Assembly (NCBI RefSeq): GCF_004027225.2
Contig: NC_044278.2
Span: forward strand, 96,402,743-96,466,742
Direction: 5' to 3'
Source of the DNA: Strigops habroptila
Taxonomy: Eukaryota; Chordata; Aves; Psittaciformes; Psittacidae
DNA: 64,000 nt
A program made the position numbers and the translations under genes. Under the pieces are notes generated by a model. It worked only from the letters and a program-made list of their open reading frames with translations. It had not been told where the DNA came from and made no database searches. Shown here piece by piece: positions 1 through 15,000 of the stretch (its first letter is position 1; the number at the start of each line of letters is the position of its first letter).

Positions 1-3000
1 TGTGCCACAAGCCTCATTTGATGGGTGTTACTGCCATAATAAGCCTTGCAAATCCCAGTGGCCATCTCAATCAATACCAAATGATGGACTGGAATGGAAA
101 TTACATATATCAGTGCCCGACCGCTAAGGAGTGCATACTTCTTATCCTGGACACCTAACCTTCTTTAGAAGAGCAAATACTGTGCTTTTGGGCTGCAAGT
201 ATGGACAAATATTTTAAGGAAGGAAATAAGCACTGTTGCATGCTCAAAGAAAACAGGAAGGAGGAAGGGACTCTGGCAGTTTCCACAAGCAAACGACACA
301 TTAATTTTAAACTTTAAAACTTTGCTGCAGATTTATTCCCAGAAAGTGCACAAACAGGCATTCATTTTGAGTATGCCATTGGCTGCTGACAAATATATTC
401 TAAATTATGCAGAGATCAGTAATATTTCTTTATATAAATGTTCATGACTAGAATTACTTTTATAGCAGTAACTCTTACAGAAACCACGTTAACAAAACCA
501 ATGCCATAGTGAAAACTGGTTGAATACCAAATTATGTTGAACAGAATTGCATGTGGCTGGGAATGCTGCATTTCCATAAACAGACGGTAAACCATATGTT
601 TTGTCTAAATTTACAGTTATTTTATACCAACGGAAAAAAAACAAACTGAAGGAGGACTGGGTATCCGGGAGCATGTCACCATCTAGTGATGGAGCCCAGA
701 AATGACTGTGAATCAGAGCTCCGTGTGTGAGTTTTAACAGGTGAGATAAAGAAAGCACATTCATGATGACTGCACAGAAAACGTGTTCACACAAGGACAC
801 AACACACATAACCACCAGGTGATGGTTTCAGTCCTTCCTCAGACATTGGCTTTGACTCCTACAGGACTGAAAAACCCCTCAGAGAAGTTATGTTTGCTGG
901 ATAAATAGGTGTTGCCCCTTCCCCCAGCCCTGCAGAGGTTCTGCAGAAGCTGCCGTCAGTGTTAAAGATGAGTATTTTCCTGTGTGATGAGGGTGTTAAA
1001 GTGCAATTCAGCAGCCAGGCAGCTGTGGAATAGTTTTGTTCCCCAGCTGAAATGGGGAAACAACCACTGAAACTTGCAGGAAACTGCAAGTGGTACAGCA
1101 TGCTGGTGGCATGCAAAGGCAGGGCGGATGTCCTGCTGCCCAGTGCCTGCTGCTGGCTTGCTGGTGAGTTGGGAAAGTCACAGACAAAATGGAAAACTCA
1201 GCCACAAGTAGAAAAAAAAGTTACAGACCAAAGCCAGCTTCTGTACCTCCTCCATTAGTTCTTCTCTGGGGTCATTTACCTGGAGTGAAGGGACTCACTC
1301 TTGTGCCACAGAGGTCAGCAGGCAGGGACAAGTTTCTGACCCCCTTGCAGGGGGCTGGGTCTCTCCACACAGTCACTTTTTGGAGTGACAGGTTGCAGTC
1401 AACCACAGCAGAGCCACAGCATCCGTGCGCCTCCCCCAGCCTGTCCAGCACTTCCCCACTCAGTGCCCTCTCCGCTGTTGCCGGTGGCCAGGTTTGCCCC
1501 AGAGTGCTGGCTGCTACCTGCCTGGCACTCATGCTGTGTCCCACACTGCTGCCTCTGTTGTAACTCAGAACAAGCAGCAGTGGTAAGTGGCTGTAACACA
1601 GACCCTCCATCCTGGTTCCTTTGTTATTTCATCCAGTTTTAGCTGTGAACTATTTTTTTGGTCATCATTCTCCCTCTAGTTGTTTAGGTAACTAAAGTCA
1701 AAAGAAAAGGAGCACTGACCAACTGGCACATCCCTGACCCACAGCAAACCAAGAGACAGCGTCACACTGGTCCCACCATATGTCAGCCCAAACAAGAGTC
1801 ACCTCCACGCTTGTCCTGTGGTGTTCAGTCTTCTCAAACTGAGCTCTGCCCTCTCCCAGCTTCGGGTGCCCCACTCTGCGCCAGTGAACAGAGGAGGCAG
1901 AGTCGCTGGGCTTCCTAAGACCCTGGTTCCCACTCCACGGCTCCTGACTGCCAGGGGGTCCTGCTGGGACACAGTGGGTGCATGTGGGCCGGCAAGCCCC
2001 TCCGGAGCAAGGTGCCTTCTCTAAAGACTACTAGAAGGAATGGTTTCTTTTTGTTTTTCTAAAATTTTCAGAGCAAGTCCTCTTCCAGAGCTGATTTCTT
2101 CCTAACAAACCACAAAGCCCCACACTGGCTTTTATCCTGGCACATTGTCCACTTCCCAGCAAATCCCTCTTACCTGAGAGTGCCGTGGGTGCCAAATCCG
2201 TTCACCTGCGTGTCTGGAAGACTAGGCAGAGGAACCACAAAATCCAGCCTTCAGAGAGAGCCGTCTGGGAGAGTCCTCTCCAGCGGGACCCCAGAGCCGT
2301 GCCTGGGGTGATGAGGTGCAGGGGCAACTCAGCTGCTTTTATTGCTCCTGTCCGCCTGCTCTCACACCTCTCGGCAGCAGCACCGTGGGAGCTGTGGGAT
2401 GAAGGAGCTCTTGCCGGCAAAGCCCATCCTCATTAGTTTCCCCACTCCCACGGCTGGCTGGAGCCACAGCCCACCCTGTGCCATTTCAGGGTGTCAGTAG
2501 GGGGAAGCAAAGGACCCCACACATCTGTGACTGTACCAGAGGAAAGAAAATAGAAATTTCTTTCACAAAGTCTTTTATTTTAGAAACAAAAATAATTCAT
2601 TTATTCAGAAATCAGTGCTGAGTGAGAAGTACTTGGTTCATTCTTCGTGCAATTTCCCCCCCTTCCTATCCATGCAGTTGATACAGCTCTTTGCAAAGTG
2701 CCACATATGTAACATTAATTGTTGTCTAGTTTATATGTCTTGTGTCACCCTGGCAGATGTGTGTTAGGTGGTTACTTGCTAGGTCACCTATCCATCAGCA
2801 GGTGACAGTTTGGTACCTCAGGTCTAATTATAGATGTGGCATCAATTTCTGGAAAGCCCTTGTTCTGTACCAGGTGAAGTGGGTTTGAGGGAGAGATTCT
2901 CTGCAGGAGGAGTGACAGCATTAATAAAGATTTATGTGTACTTTGAATCTTTTTGGAAGGCCCCACAGAGAAAGAAAAGGTTACTTGCTGCGATAGTCAT

Positions 3001-6000
3001 CAGTAGGAAGCTGACAAAGTGCCTGCTCCAGCTGAGGAGGTACAACTCTGCCTTCAGCTGTCAGGTTTGCACAGTTCAGTGCCAGTATCATTCCCACTGC
3101 TAAAGGTCTTGCATTAAGAAAAGGGCATCCACACTGGGGTCAGCCAAGGGAAGGAAAATGATGGTGTTTGATGACTAACTGCGTGCCACTGGGTAAGCAA
3201 AATGTATGTGCATGTACAAACACAAGCACACGCTGGTTTTTATACTCTCCATGTTTTTCCCTGCTGCACGGTCATCTGCACGGGAAAAAGCACTGACCAC
3301 ATGGTTATGTGACTGCCTATTTTCCATAGCCTAGCAGAGTGACAGAGGTGAAACACTAACTTATCCCTGCTGCCACATCCCCTGGCTGCTCCTATTCTGA
3401 GCACACGTAACACCAGGCAGCAGAGACGCTTGTACCACACCTGCAATGCTGTCTGTTCAATCCCTGCTCAGTCCAAACTAAGGCTTTAACATATAAACCA
3501 TAGCACAGTCAAAGTCTTTGCTTTTCAGGTTTGGTTCTTTAGGTCACATCCTTCACATACAATGTGAGGCCTCAAAAGGGGCTCTGTGGCTCAAGGAGAT
3601 GCACTGCAGGGCATGGCATAGCACCATGGGAATGACACCAGATACTATTAGATCTTTTTGACAAAACGGAGAGAAACTTCACTGAGCACTGAAAGCAATG
3701 GATCAAAAGAGAGATCCAGCCTCCCACACCAATGTCTTGGCACTTCCATGAGCTATCAGCTCCGTGGGAAGAGGTAGCAGCAGCTCATAGGGAAGGTGTT
3801 AGGTGCAGAATGTGGGGTGGCAGCAAACACTGGATGGAATAAAATCCCAGTTGTGCCCACAGTGTGTTTCTATAGGAAGCCAGGCTAAAACAAAACACTG
3901 GCGTATGAAAAGTTACTAATGAAATTATTTCCTTAGGAATGTTTGCTGGTTTCCTACAGGGGAAAAGAAAAAAAAAAAAAGCTTTATTTCATGTTTATTG
4001 AATGCCATTCATCAGATATTGTCTCCCACTGGTAATTCAGAGGTGAACCTGTGCGTGGTTCTGTGTAAGGAGAATTTTCCTTGAAATAATAAATACATTT
4101 GCCTAAAAACAAACCCAGCCCTCTGTTTCCTTGCTTACCACCAAAGTAACAAATTGCCCGAATTAATGTGAGCAAAATTTACCCATAAGCCCAGAATATT
4201 AACCAGGAAATTCAAGTGCTCATGAAACTTGTGATAAGAGAAAGTGGAATTGCTAAAAGTATAAAAGCCAAAGCCCCCATTGAGGTCCATGTATTCTTTG
4301 TTTATGCCACTACAGAGTGTGCTAGGCAAATGTGTAGAGTTTGTAAAATCCTTTGGGAATCCCTGAAAAATGAAGTGGGGATTAGCTCCCCACACAAGGG
4401 CATAATAAAACTACTGAACATTTCTGTCTTAATTGTATTTCATGCTAGAGCATAAGGGAAAGTTATCACAGCTGAAAAAATGCTGAACTCTCCTAGCAGC
4501 AAAATGCCCCCTTTAATGTAATAGCAGGAATAAACCTCTCACTTCTAAAATATAGTTGACAAAAAAAGGCTAATAACTCATAAGGTTTTACTTACAATAA
4601 AAAAAAGTCAGTGTCTTTAAAGTTACTATGCATGAAATATGATAATCTAAATCAGCAGTTTAATTTGCACTTCTGCAGATCAGAGCTAATATTCCCATTG
4701 CACACAGCCATAATAAAACGCACTGTTCTACTGTCAACAGAAGAAAACAGTATGTGTTTTCATTTGTTTATTTATTTCATTTCTTCACTCATAAAATATG
4801 CCTTTTGCCACATGTTAATGCATTTATCCTCCACTGGAGGATAGCAACCCATACTTGACACGGTATCTGTTCAACAGAACTGAAGATATGAGTCCTCCAA
4901 AAGTGAGGACCAAAATCCCTGCTTGTAGCCTTAACTCATGGGAAACAGAACCATAGGTTTAGTGTAGAGTAATTATGGTAAGTGATAACGAGAAAAGTTG
5001 CTGAGGGGATTTCAAAGCAGGAATTCTACAGAACAGTTAGCTGACTGCAGATGAGTTAGGACGGAGTTCGGTTGCAATATTGGCGTGCGTGGAGTTAGGA
5101 GTTGTCTATCCATGAACTTGCACTAGGGTCTGGGAAGAGTGATGGCTTGATTAGTTCCCTAAATGCTGTTCTCTGCCTGGCCTGCAGCCACCAGACCAGG
5201 ATTCTGTGGGTCTCCTGTAAGTCCTGCCTCATATCTGCCAGTCTTGGATAGACGTCCAGGGTAATTGAAGGCATCTCTAGAAGCCTATATTTGTCACAAC
5301 AGCTCTTGTATTGGCTGTGGGGTTGGGCACCTGCGTTTTGTTTGTAGATGCCCATATCACTGACAGCCTTATTCATTTATCTGCAGTCTGGATCACAATG
5401 CCACCTCTGTAGTCTGTGCAGACAGGAAAGGCAGGATTTGGTTAAGTTTGTGGTTATTTCTTCTGTCGGGCTGTGTCAGGGGGTATGTGCTAGAAACCCC
5501 CATACATGGAGAAATAACCTTCCCCTCTATGCATCTGTATATATGTATGCTTATGTAACGCATTCAAATCTCTGTTTTGGGAGATGAAATCTTACCTCAT
5601 GCAGAAATGTTGCCTCTCATAAACTAGGACTCACCCCACTGGCTTCTGATTCCTATCAGGAGCTCAAGGGGACCAGGTTGTAGCTGAGAGGTTTGAGGTG
5701 CGAGCCCAGACTCATAGGATGCTTGTGAGAAAGATGCTTCAGTGGCAGCCAGCCTTGTGGCTTCTCACACCCATGCGTTTCCAAGCACAGATCATCATCT
5801 CATGGCTAGAAAAGAAGGCATCTAGAACAGGTCCTAAGTCCTTCATAAGAAAACGCTTTCTTCAACAGTGATGTTGCTTTCCAGGCCAGTTTCTATTTGA
5901 GCAAGAGCCCCAGGGGATTCCCTGGGGACCCTGAGATATTCCTCCACAAAGAGGAGGTGATAGCACCTCTCCAGGCAGCTGATGCAGTATTGTCATGGCA

Positions 6001-9000
6001 TAACAAACACAATATTTTGGGATCCCTTTGGGTCTGTTCGAGAACTCTCTGTATCCTGGGCCTCAGGTGCCAAAAGGTATAATTTTAGACCTCATTGCAG
6101 CTCGGAGCTATAGTAAATATGGCCTCTGCTACCTGAGCAAGCAGACTCACTTGTACAAATGATCCAGTTTTGGTGAATGCTAGGTCTATCATTGCTTCTC
6201 CTGCTGAAATCTGTTTCAGAGGTGTGTTGGCATTTAGGACCAGTTCTAAATTTTACTGTCCCAAGGAGTCTGTGAATGAGATGTGACATTTGGCTGCACA
6301 AGCGTCTCAAGTCTCACCAGATGGCACTATGCTCAAAGGTTGACTCTGGATGGCACAGGGGAGGACAAGGTGTCCAAGCAGGAGACATAAAGGCGTTCGT
6401 ATGGAGTGTAGATACACAAGCAAGTTCCCAGGACCTGGCTGGAGAGCTGCAGCTCCTGGTGCACAACCTTAGCATGTCCCACATGAGACTCCATTCAGAA
6501 GTGGGGGAAGATGTTGAAACCAAGTCATGTTTCCTTAGGTGGGATGGGCTTCAAGTGCCTCCAGCACAGAAATTGGGGGGAAGCAACATGTCCTGTGCAC
6601 TGAGCACTCTAGATGGCAACTCCATTCACAAGGTGTCTTGTGTTTTCATACTATCTCATTGGGGCAGTACTTCCAGAAGTCCTCTTCAGCTGAAGTGAAC
6701 AGTAAGACTCACACAGGTTAACACGTGAGGTGCAGTGGCTTGGTGCAGTGGCTTAGTGCTCTCAGAGCAGGGCCTCCCAGAGAGCTCTGCTCACAGCCAT
6801 GCCCCTTGGGATTAATGGGTATGAAAGGCCTGGACAGAGGTCTCCGCACTGGGGACCATGCTTGCCCCTCTGTTGTAGGCACCATCAGGAGATCGCCTGT
6901 CCTGCACAGCAGTGACCGGCTCTCTGACATGTGGCCAGCTGGCTACAACTGTGCTGGAACTGCCTGGCCATGAAGCTTGCAGACTATTTGGAACAAATCA
7001 AGGGTTTTACTCTGGTGGGGAAGAACGCAAAGAGCCTTTTCCCTTTGCTTCACTAGACAGTGGATCAGGTTCCAAGTTTTCCATTGTCAGTGTGGCAAAT
7101 CTACTATTCGAGAACATGAACTCTAATATGTGCTGAGCTTTTCCTTAATGCATGTAAAGCTTTGCTGGTTAGTCTTGCACGCGGACATATCAGTCATTTA
7201 ATAGCTGTGCAGGCACTTCTCATCTGATCTTTGATTCTAAGCTGTAAAATAGAGGTGATGATGCACTTTTCCCCTCTATTGAATGTCTGTTTAGGCTATT
7301 CTGGCTAAATTCTCCAGGGTGGTCACTGTCCTGTTTTGTACAAGCAACACTCAGTCTGAGCTCCAAGGCTGGTGGGGCCCCTGTGGGTCACTATCATGAA
7401 TAATAGTAATAAAAACATGTGGTGAGGCTTTTTAGTCAACATTGCTGACTTGAATTTATTCAGCATTAGGAAAATAGCAATATTGATATTTGCTAAAAGT
7501 TGGAACAGATTTTGCTAAATCTGTTTTACTATAGCAACAGTAAAGAAGAAGAAACTGAAAAAAAAGGGAGAAAAGCCATTAGAAAAAACAGAGATGTGGA
7601 GAATCTGTTTTCTTAGATGAATCTACAGGGTTCAGCTAGGTTAGCCTACTAAGGCAAAGGCTAAGGGCATGTACTTAAATATACCAGAGATATATTTACG
7701 AAGAAAATAATTACTTATACAAAATAAATTAAAAAAAACTAAGCAAAACAAATGAGTATGAATGGGCCATGAAATAGAAGCTGATTTCTAACCATCAGAG
7801 CAGCAAAGGTCAGAAACATCTTCTCACTGACTACAGAAAATGTCTTTTATTTGGCTGAGAGGACTATCAGATGCTCTTCATCTGATCTGACACAAACTGG
7901 TCTGAAACTTCAGACTATTTACAGTTCCTCTGAGTTTAAATTCATTAAATGAATCAACTGAAGGTCTTGTTTTGGAGGTTTGTTTGGGTTTTTTGCTGGT
8001 GTTGATGTATTTGGGGTAGGTTTGTTAAGATGATCTCTCATTATTTCTGGACAGGCATGGCTGTACAGCGTAGGCAGGGCTGTGTGCAGTGGCCAGAAGG
8101 CTGCCATGGAAAGGCCTCTCTGTACCGTATTACTGCTTTTATAAGGTGATGGCATGATTGAGTATCTGTGAGAGAAGAACACTGAAAGAGAGAACTCCAG
8201 AGGGTTTGTGGGTTTCTTGCTAAAGCTGAGTCTTACAGAATGGGATTGTAACAGAAACTTGGCTTGATTCACTGGAAGGTGCCACAAAACATATGGTATA
8301 TATGGCATATGCAGAGCTTTGCTTAAAGTTGATTAAGATATTTTGTGATTCTGTAACTCCTGCCACCTCATTTTCTCTCTAAAAATACCTACTTCCCTCA
8401 GCACTTGCAGCAACAACAGATGGTCCCTCCTGTGCACAGTAACATTTCCAGGAACACAGATTCTCTCTTAATGATTTATCTCCACATGGGCAGAAATTTA
8501 AGCTTTTGGACAGGAGAGGAAATCTGTGCAGACAGCTACAGCATTGGTCAGAAAGCAATTGCTGCTATTTAGTGACAGATGAAGGACCACTGAGGCAGAG
8601 CAGTCAGCCACCCACTTTGAAGACCCTGCTCATTGGTACGTAGTGGAAATGGCAGTGTCACCAAAGAGCAAAGCCCTTCCTCCCTGAAGAGAGCCCTCTC
8701 TGCAATAGCACGCATGCATGTGTGCACATACAGATTTAACTGTTGCCATCTAATGGGTGGCATCTAATGATCTAGGTAGGGCATGGACTCAAGTCCCACC
8801 TCTGCTGGACTCCTTGTCTGGGAATCAGGTCCAAATTGCAGACACCAAAATGATGACCAGATGTCCCACCTCTCATTAAGGCCAATGGAAAGCTGCTCAG
8901 TACAGCCAGTAGAGTCTGTAGTGGGATTCAAGTCACCATAAGACAGCATGTGCCTTTGGCCACGGGAATTGCTCTCCAGACATTGCTGGCATGTAGACAG

Positions 9001-12000
9001 CAGCATTCGGACACCTACATGCAGTCTGAACCTGACTCGCACCCCCCATCTCACGACTTTGAAGGTTGTTGCTGGCAGCAGCGATGTTGAAAGCACTTTT
9101 GAGTGAAATCCATCTCCACATTTTACCAGGAAATTTGTGTTGAAATGGCAAAGGAGGAGGAGATGAAAGCTGAAAGACCCTCTTTGACCTCTTTGGCAAC
9201 AGAATTTACTTTGTGAGGAGTAAAGAGGCTATTGAAGAAAATCAGAAGAGAAAGAAATCATATATCCTGCTGCTGCAACTCCATGGATTAGCGGAAAGAG
9301 CTGGAATGTCAAAGATTTATACCCAAAGGTTTCACCATATCATTGCTGCACACAGCGTTTATTGTGCTGTTTGCTGCAGTTGCAACATCAAAACCTCTTG
9401 TTGGGCAAAACAGTGTTTTCCTTAAAGTTCAGAAACCATTTGACTAAATAGTATTCTTTCCATCATCAGTGTTTTCCAGCTATAGCATCAATGGGGAGCT
9501 ATAGCAGGAACATATAGCACATGAAAACATTCTGGAAAGAAGAAACAGCCCCTGGAGGTAGGGATGAACCAAACCGAAAGGAAAAAGCTTTCTACAACCC
9601 AAGGCAACACATTTGCAAAGAGGGAAATATGTCATCTGAGAATAAGAGGCTTCCCCGAACAGCAAGAAGTTCCTCATGGACAGGATTGTATCTATATCTG
9701 AACTATTCCCATGAAAAAAAAGGATAGTTTCCGAACTTCAGACAAGGAACATCAGAGCCATGCCACAAGGAAGCAGTGTTTTGGTAGAAGTTGCTTCTAG
9801 CTAAAGTACTGTGACCCTCAAAGGTCTGAAAAAGCATTGAAACAAAAAAGCTGGAACAGATTTCCAAGGGTTATCTCCTACCAATCATGGTGCATTTTAA
9901 TCTTGGTTTCTCATACAGCCCTCTCAAAGCATCTCATTCTTTCTGCCTGCCCTCAGTTGCTAGCTGGATAGCTGTTTTTGTCATCAAACAAGCTGGGTTA
10001 ACTAAGATGAATTTGGATCAAGGCCTCACAAACAGAGAGGTCGCTGTGACTCAGTGAAGCACTCTACAAACAAACAGAAATTAAGCAACCTTCTCTACTT
10101 TTTAATACAATTTCAACAGTAAAAACAGAGACAACTTCATTTGTCAGTAAAGCACCTCTTCCACATCCTGCAGTGTCAGTGGCTAACTTGCACTAATGCA
10201 CTTACAGTGTATATAATTAAAACACGGCACACTTCCACAGAGAATTTCGACTGACCAAAATTCCAAAGACAAGGAAGAGAAATCCATGTTAAAATACCTA
10301 TTATAAAGACAGACCTGATTTTCAAATACAATCATCCTACCACTTCTTCTCAGCGACTTCAGTTTGCTAAAGCAAGCTTCCAGGTAGATTTAGGATCACA
10401 GATTTACTCTTGAAAACCATCTGGTCTTGGCTGTATATGTGTCGGCTTTAGCTCCACCACTTGCACAACACAAGATGCAGTAGCACTTACCTTAAGTGCC
10501 AAATTTAGACATACAATCGTAACAACAGAATTTAAGTGTGTGTCTAACATTTAGTGTAAGGACTATTTGTGTCTTCCAGACAGTTTCCCTAAACCAGAAG
10601 GGGAGCTGGTGAGGGTGGTATAACCCACAGATGGGTGTTCTTCAGAAACAACCAGTGTGAAAACGAAGCAAAGCACCAGTTGTGGCTGATACTCTGCCTG
10701 GAGCCCAGAGACTCCTTCCAGCTCCACACAGCATCGCTTGACTTTCAATCAATGGTTTCGAACTTTGTGAAATTATGTCACTGGAGGTGACCAATGGATC
10801 ACAGTCACCAGTGGGCATCAGAGACCCAGCTGCCATAAGGGCTGCACTTCTGTAAGTATTGCGTGTCTCTATTACAGAGTTTTACAAATACTGACTTTTC
10901 CAGTAGTATGACCACAATTAATAGATATCTTTGGGGGTTTATTTTTTTGATGGTAAGAGATGGTAAGAGCAAGAAGAATAACAAGAGCCGCACCAAGCAA
11001 AGACACAATTTCTTTGATTTCATTTTACATCTATCCGTAAGACCCCACTCTAGTAAGAGAACAGATCTAAACTAACATCAGGCTTGTTAGCCATTAGTTC
11101 TGCACTCCTAGACATACCTGCAGAAACCCAATAACTATTATTTTGATGACAGTTGAAAGAGTGTTTGCAGACTCGTGGAACAAAATGATACAATTTAGTC
11201 ATTTTCTGTGAGATAGTAATGATGTTCTAATTGAAAAATGTACTCTGGTATAATTATCCTACATCTTTATAAGCCTGCCACAGGAGCGCGATAAAAGAAC
11301 AAATGGGAAGATTTTTACCGTGCCATGTGAGGAAAGGCTCTCAAAGTTTTATTTGTATCACTTGATGCATGTTCAGGAGACAGAAGACTCATAAAAGCAA
11401 AGTAATTTTCTGATTCAGTCTGGTAACCTCTTGAGGCAGGATCCAGAGGAAGCTTTAGCCACATAAATCAGAGACAGACTTTGAGGTGGGATTCATGCAT
11501 ACGCATGGGTGCCCCATGCCCTGGTATACATTGGGATATCTCCCCCAGCTTCCACCTGCAGCTCCTGAAGGACATAGGTCTCCTATGTGTTATCTTCTGT
11601 CAGACCATCTGCAGATAGGTTACATATTCATGAGTGTCTCAAGTGTCCATCCTGTCACTGTGCACTGAAGCCATGATGCAGGCATGGGACACTCCCTGCC
11701 CTCTCCTTCCTCACACAGAACAGATGCACATTGCCATTAGCAGCACTGCATTTTCAAAGGCCCCTAGGGCCTTTCCTGACTACAGTGAGGGATAGGCAGG
11801 CTCATAATATAGTAATAATCAAGAGGTTTTTATTTATAAGGCAACCTGCTCCCTGCTGTGGAGCAGGAGGCACTGCGCAATAAGTCATAATAAATCTAGT
11901 GAAACAGTACAAATAAGTAACCGGCTTTAATCCTAGATGTGGAATTATTAGGTAGATTTGTGAACAGAAAATTAAATTCTTGTTTTCTCTTCATTGTTCA

Positions 12001-15000
12001 CGATTTGCATGATTCTGGAAGCTATATATTTTTGGGGGGGGGACCTGTGAAGGGGCAGGAGACGTAGCCAAGGGTCAAAGAGATGAGAGTGCCTTGAGCA
12101 CCAGAGGAAAAGGGGCAGAGTCTGTCCTTCAGATTGGGACCTGCTGATTAGGGCTGGGGGGAGCACCATAGTGCCAAAGGCTGGTCCTGGCACAGCCCCT
12201 CTCCAAACCAGCAGCACCTGGCATCGCAGTGGGAAATGACTTTGAGAAATCCTGTCCTTTGGCCTGCATGGCACAGGTTGACATTCAGGTGTCATTGCAG
12301 TTCTTGCTGGCTGAGTCCTGGACGAGGGTTTTCTGATTTTCTGGCCTGTCACCAGGAGGTGGGTGCGTTGGTAAAGCCATAAGAAGGTGAGGGCTTAATG
12401 GCTGAGATCATCTTCTGGAGCTCAGAACAGCTCACCTAACTCAGTGCAGTTTCTGTCAACGTTGTCAGTGCCAAAATAAGGCACTGATAAATGAAACCCT
12501 TCAGATCCCCATTTTAAATAGTGACACTTAACATTCCTGAGTCTTAATGAGACAACTTGTGCTGTTTCACCAAGTTTGGGCTTTGACTTCCCATTTAACT
12601 TCCTGCTGCTCTTGGGAGCATGAGGGGAACATTAACCTGCTTGGGTGAGCCCCCTGCATCCACTGTGTGCCTGAAAGCAGCTTTGGATCAGCCTTGCTGG
12701 CATGGGCAGAGGATGGGGAGAGAAGTGGGAAGGATTACAGAAGTCAGCAACATGTGGGAAAAGATGCATGCTGGAGGGAAAGTTGGCAGCAAGTCCCTCA
12801 GCAAGGGAGAAATGAATTTAGCAGTGTGACTATGTATGTATGTGTGTGTGTAAGAGCAGTGGAGGGCTCACACAGGGGCTGGGATGATTATTCAGCTGCT
12901 GAGCTCCTATTGCAGGTGCAGGTACAGGAGTCTCTAACAGAAAATCCTTGATCAGTGCAACAGGTGGTCAATATTTAGCAATATTTTATGTGATGTAAGC
13001 ACAGAGCCAGTTCCCTCTGCTGAGCTGTGGTACAGGAGCTGCAGATTTTCTCCCCTATTGTTGAACCAAACTCAGATGCCTCACGTTTTTCAAGGCTGAG
13101 CTGTAAAGGCTGGTCTAGAGACAGATCTACATTTGGCCCTCTGTACCATCCAGGAGCATGGAGGGAGAAGAGCTACAATGAAAAGCATTCATCTGAGTCA
13201 AACCAGGCATTGAATTTTTCTCTGGTATGGTATTGTTAGTAACTCATTCTCCTTCAATACGGGATTTTAACATTGAAAAGGCTCAAGGACACAAAGAAGC
13301 CTTTACAATTGCTGTTGAAGAGTCTGATGACTTCTGCAACGGTCAGGCATACTTAGGCTGTCACTCAAGCCTGTCACTCAAGTTCAGTCCTTTGTGATCT
13401 GCTGTAGGATAAGGCTGCCTGTCCTGTTTTATTTCGCTCAAGTCAAATTATGCACCATGTCTTTCCCAAAAAACCCCATGAATATTCATTGCTCAATGAA
13501 TAACCAGTCCATAAAAAAAGCCAGATGATTCAGCCAAGGTAAGAATGCTTTGCAACCTCTGTTATCATTATTCTATTATTATCATGTAAGCTAGAGATGA
13601 AAATGACCTATTAGACTATTCAGTGCAACTTCCTGCAAATTCAGGACTCTTATGCATTAGAGCTTTATCATTAGATGCTAAAGAGAAAAGAACCTTTCAA
13701 AAAATAACAGTATGCAAAAAGCACTTGTCACTTACTATATTTTAATGTCAAAAAGCAAACAATTTATCCCAGTTATTCAAATCCACATGTCAAATTGTCA
13801 TCCATTTAAACTAAAATTAAGTGTGCTTTCTCCTGCAAAGAACTTGAAGCACATGAAATGCTCTTAGGAGAGCTCCTAGTCTTTTCTTCTTTCACAGAAG
13901 AGCAGAACACTTTCTCTGGTGAGAGTGTTGTCAGTATAATACAACTGTGAAATTTAAGGCATTACATGATGCAGCACAGAGGATCCAGAAGTTTAGCCAG
14001 AGAAATGACTGTACCAATATGGGTTTAACCTGTTGGTGCCTCCCCTTAAAATACTCCATCCACTTAGTAGCTTCATAGTGACCCCTGCTTGGGTGACACT
14101 ACTGGAGAGAGACCACATGCAGAAGACTTACTGGGGCTGGTGGGAGGTTAGAGGGCACCTGCTCTGCATCCCACAGCTCTGGGCTGAGGATGAATTCCAG
14201 TGACAAAGCAAATCTCTGCCAACTCTCTGGAGTATTAAAGTAATGAGGGGAACAAATAGAATAACTACTATAAGGAAAAGCTGGGTTACATTTATCACCT
14301 CTGCAATACGCACATGGCAGCTTTCGAGACATGAAATTCAGAGTAAAAAATACATAAATACACCTCTCTTGGAAGAGCAGGTCTGCTGATCTGGAGTAGG
14401 TTGGCTGTAGGGGCCAGGAAACAATGGCATGTCTGAAGAACTGAAGGTTTTTGAAGCATGGATTCACCTGAAATAGAGTGGAAGGACCTAAAGAAGCTGC
14501 CAAGCTTTTGATATGCCTCAAAAGCAGCCATAACTGTAACGCTTTGTGCAAACACTTCTCTGAGCTGTTCTGCTTACTTCCAGTACTACAGTTGCACAAC
14601 CATCACTTTCTCTCTAGGACTTTACTTATACTAATTTTTTTGTGATGTCTGAGGTGAATCTCCCTAACTGCAGTTTTGACTTCTTATCTGTAGTCCTATC
14701 CACAGTGGAGACAGGGAACAGCCCTTCCATCTGCCTCATATTTATCTGTCTGAAGCCCCATAATGTCTTTAACCAAGTCTTCTTAGACTAACCCACCCCA
14801 CCTCCCTTTGTCCTCCTTCACTGACCAAGTACTTTCGGTATCTGAAGGCTTCTGTCCTCCCTTCTGGCCCTCCCTCAAAAAGACTGAAAAAACAAGGTAA
14901 TTTGCAGCATCCAGATATGGTCCCTGAAGATGCCAGAAGTCCAGTTTGCAGTGCTTGTTTTGCAGAAGAGATTCAGCCAGGGGCGGGGCAAGCTGAGCTC

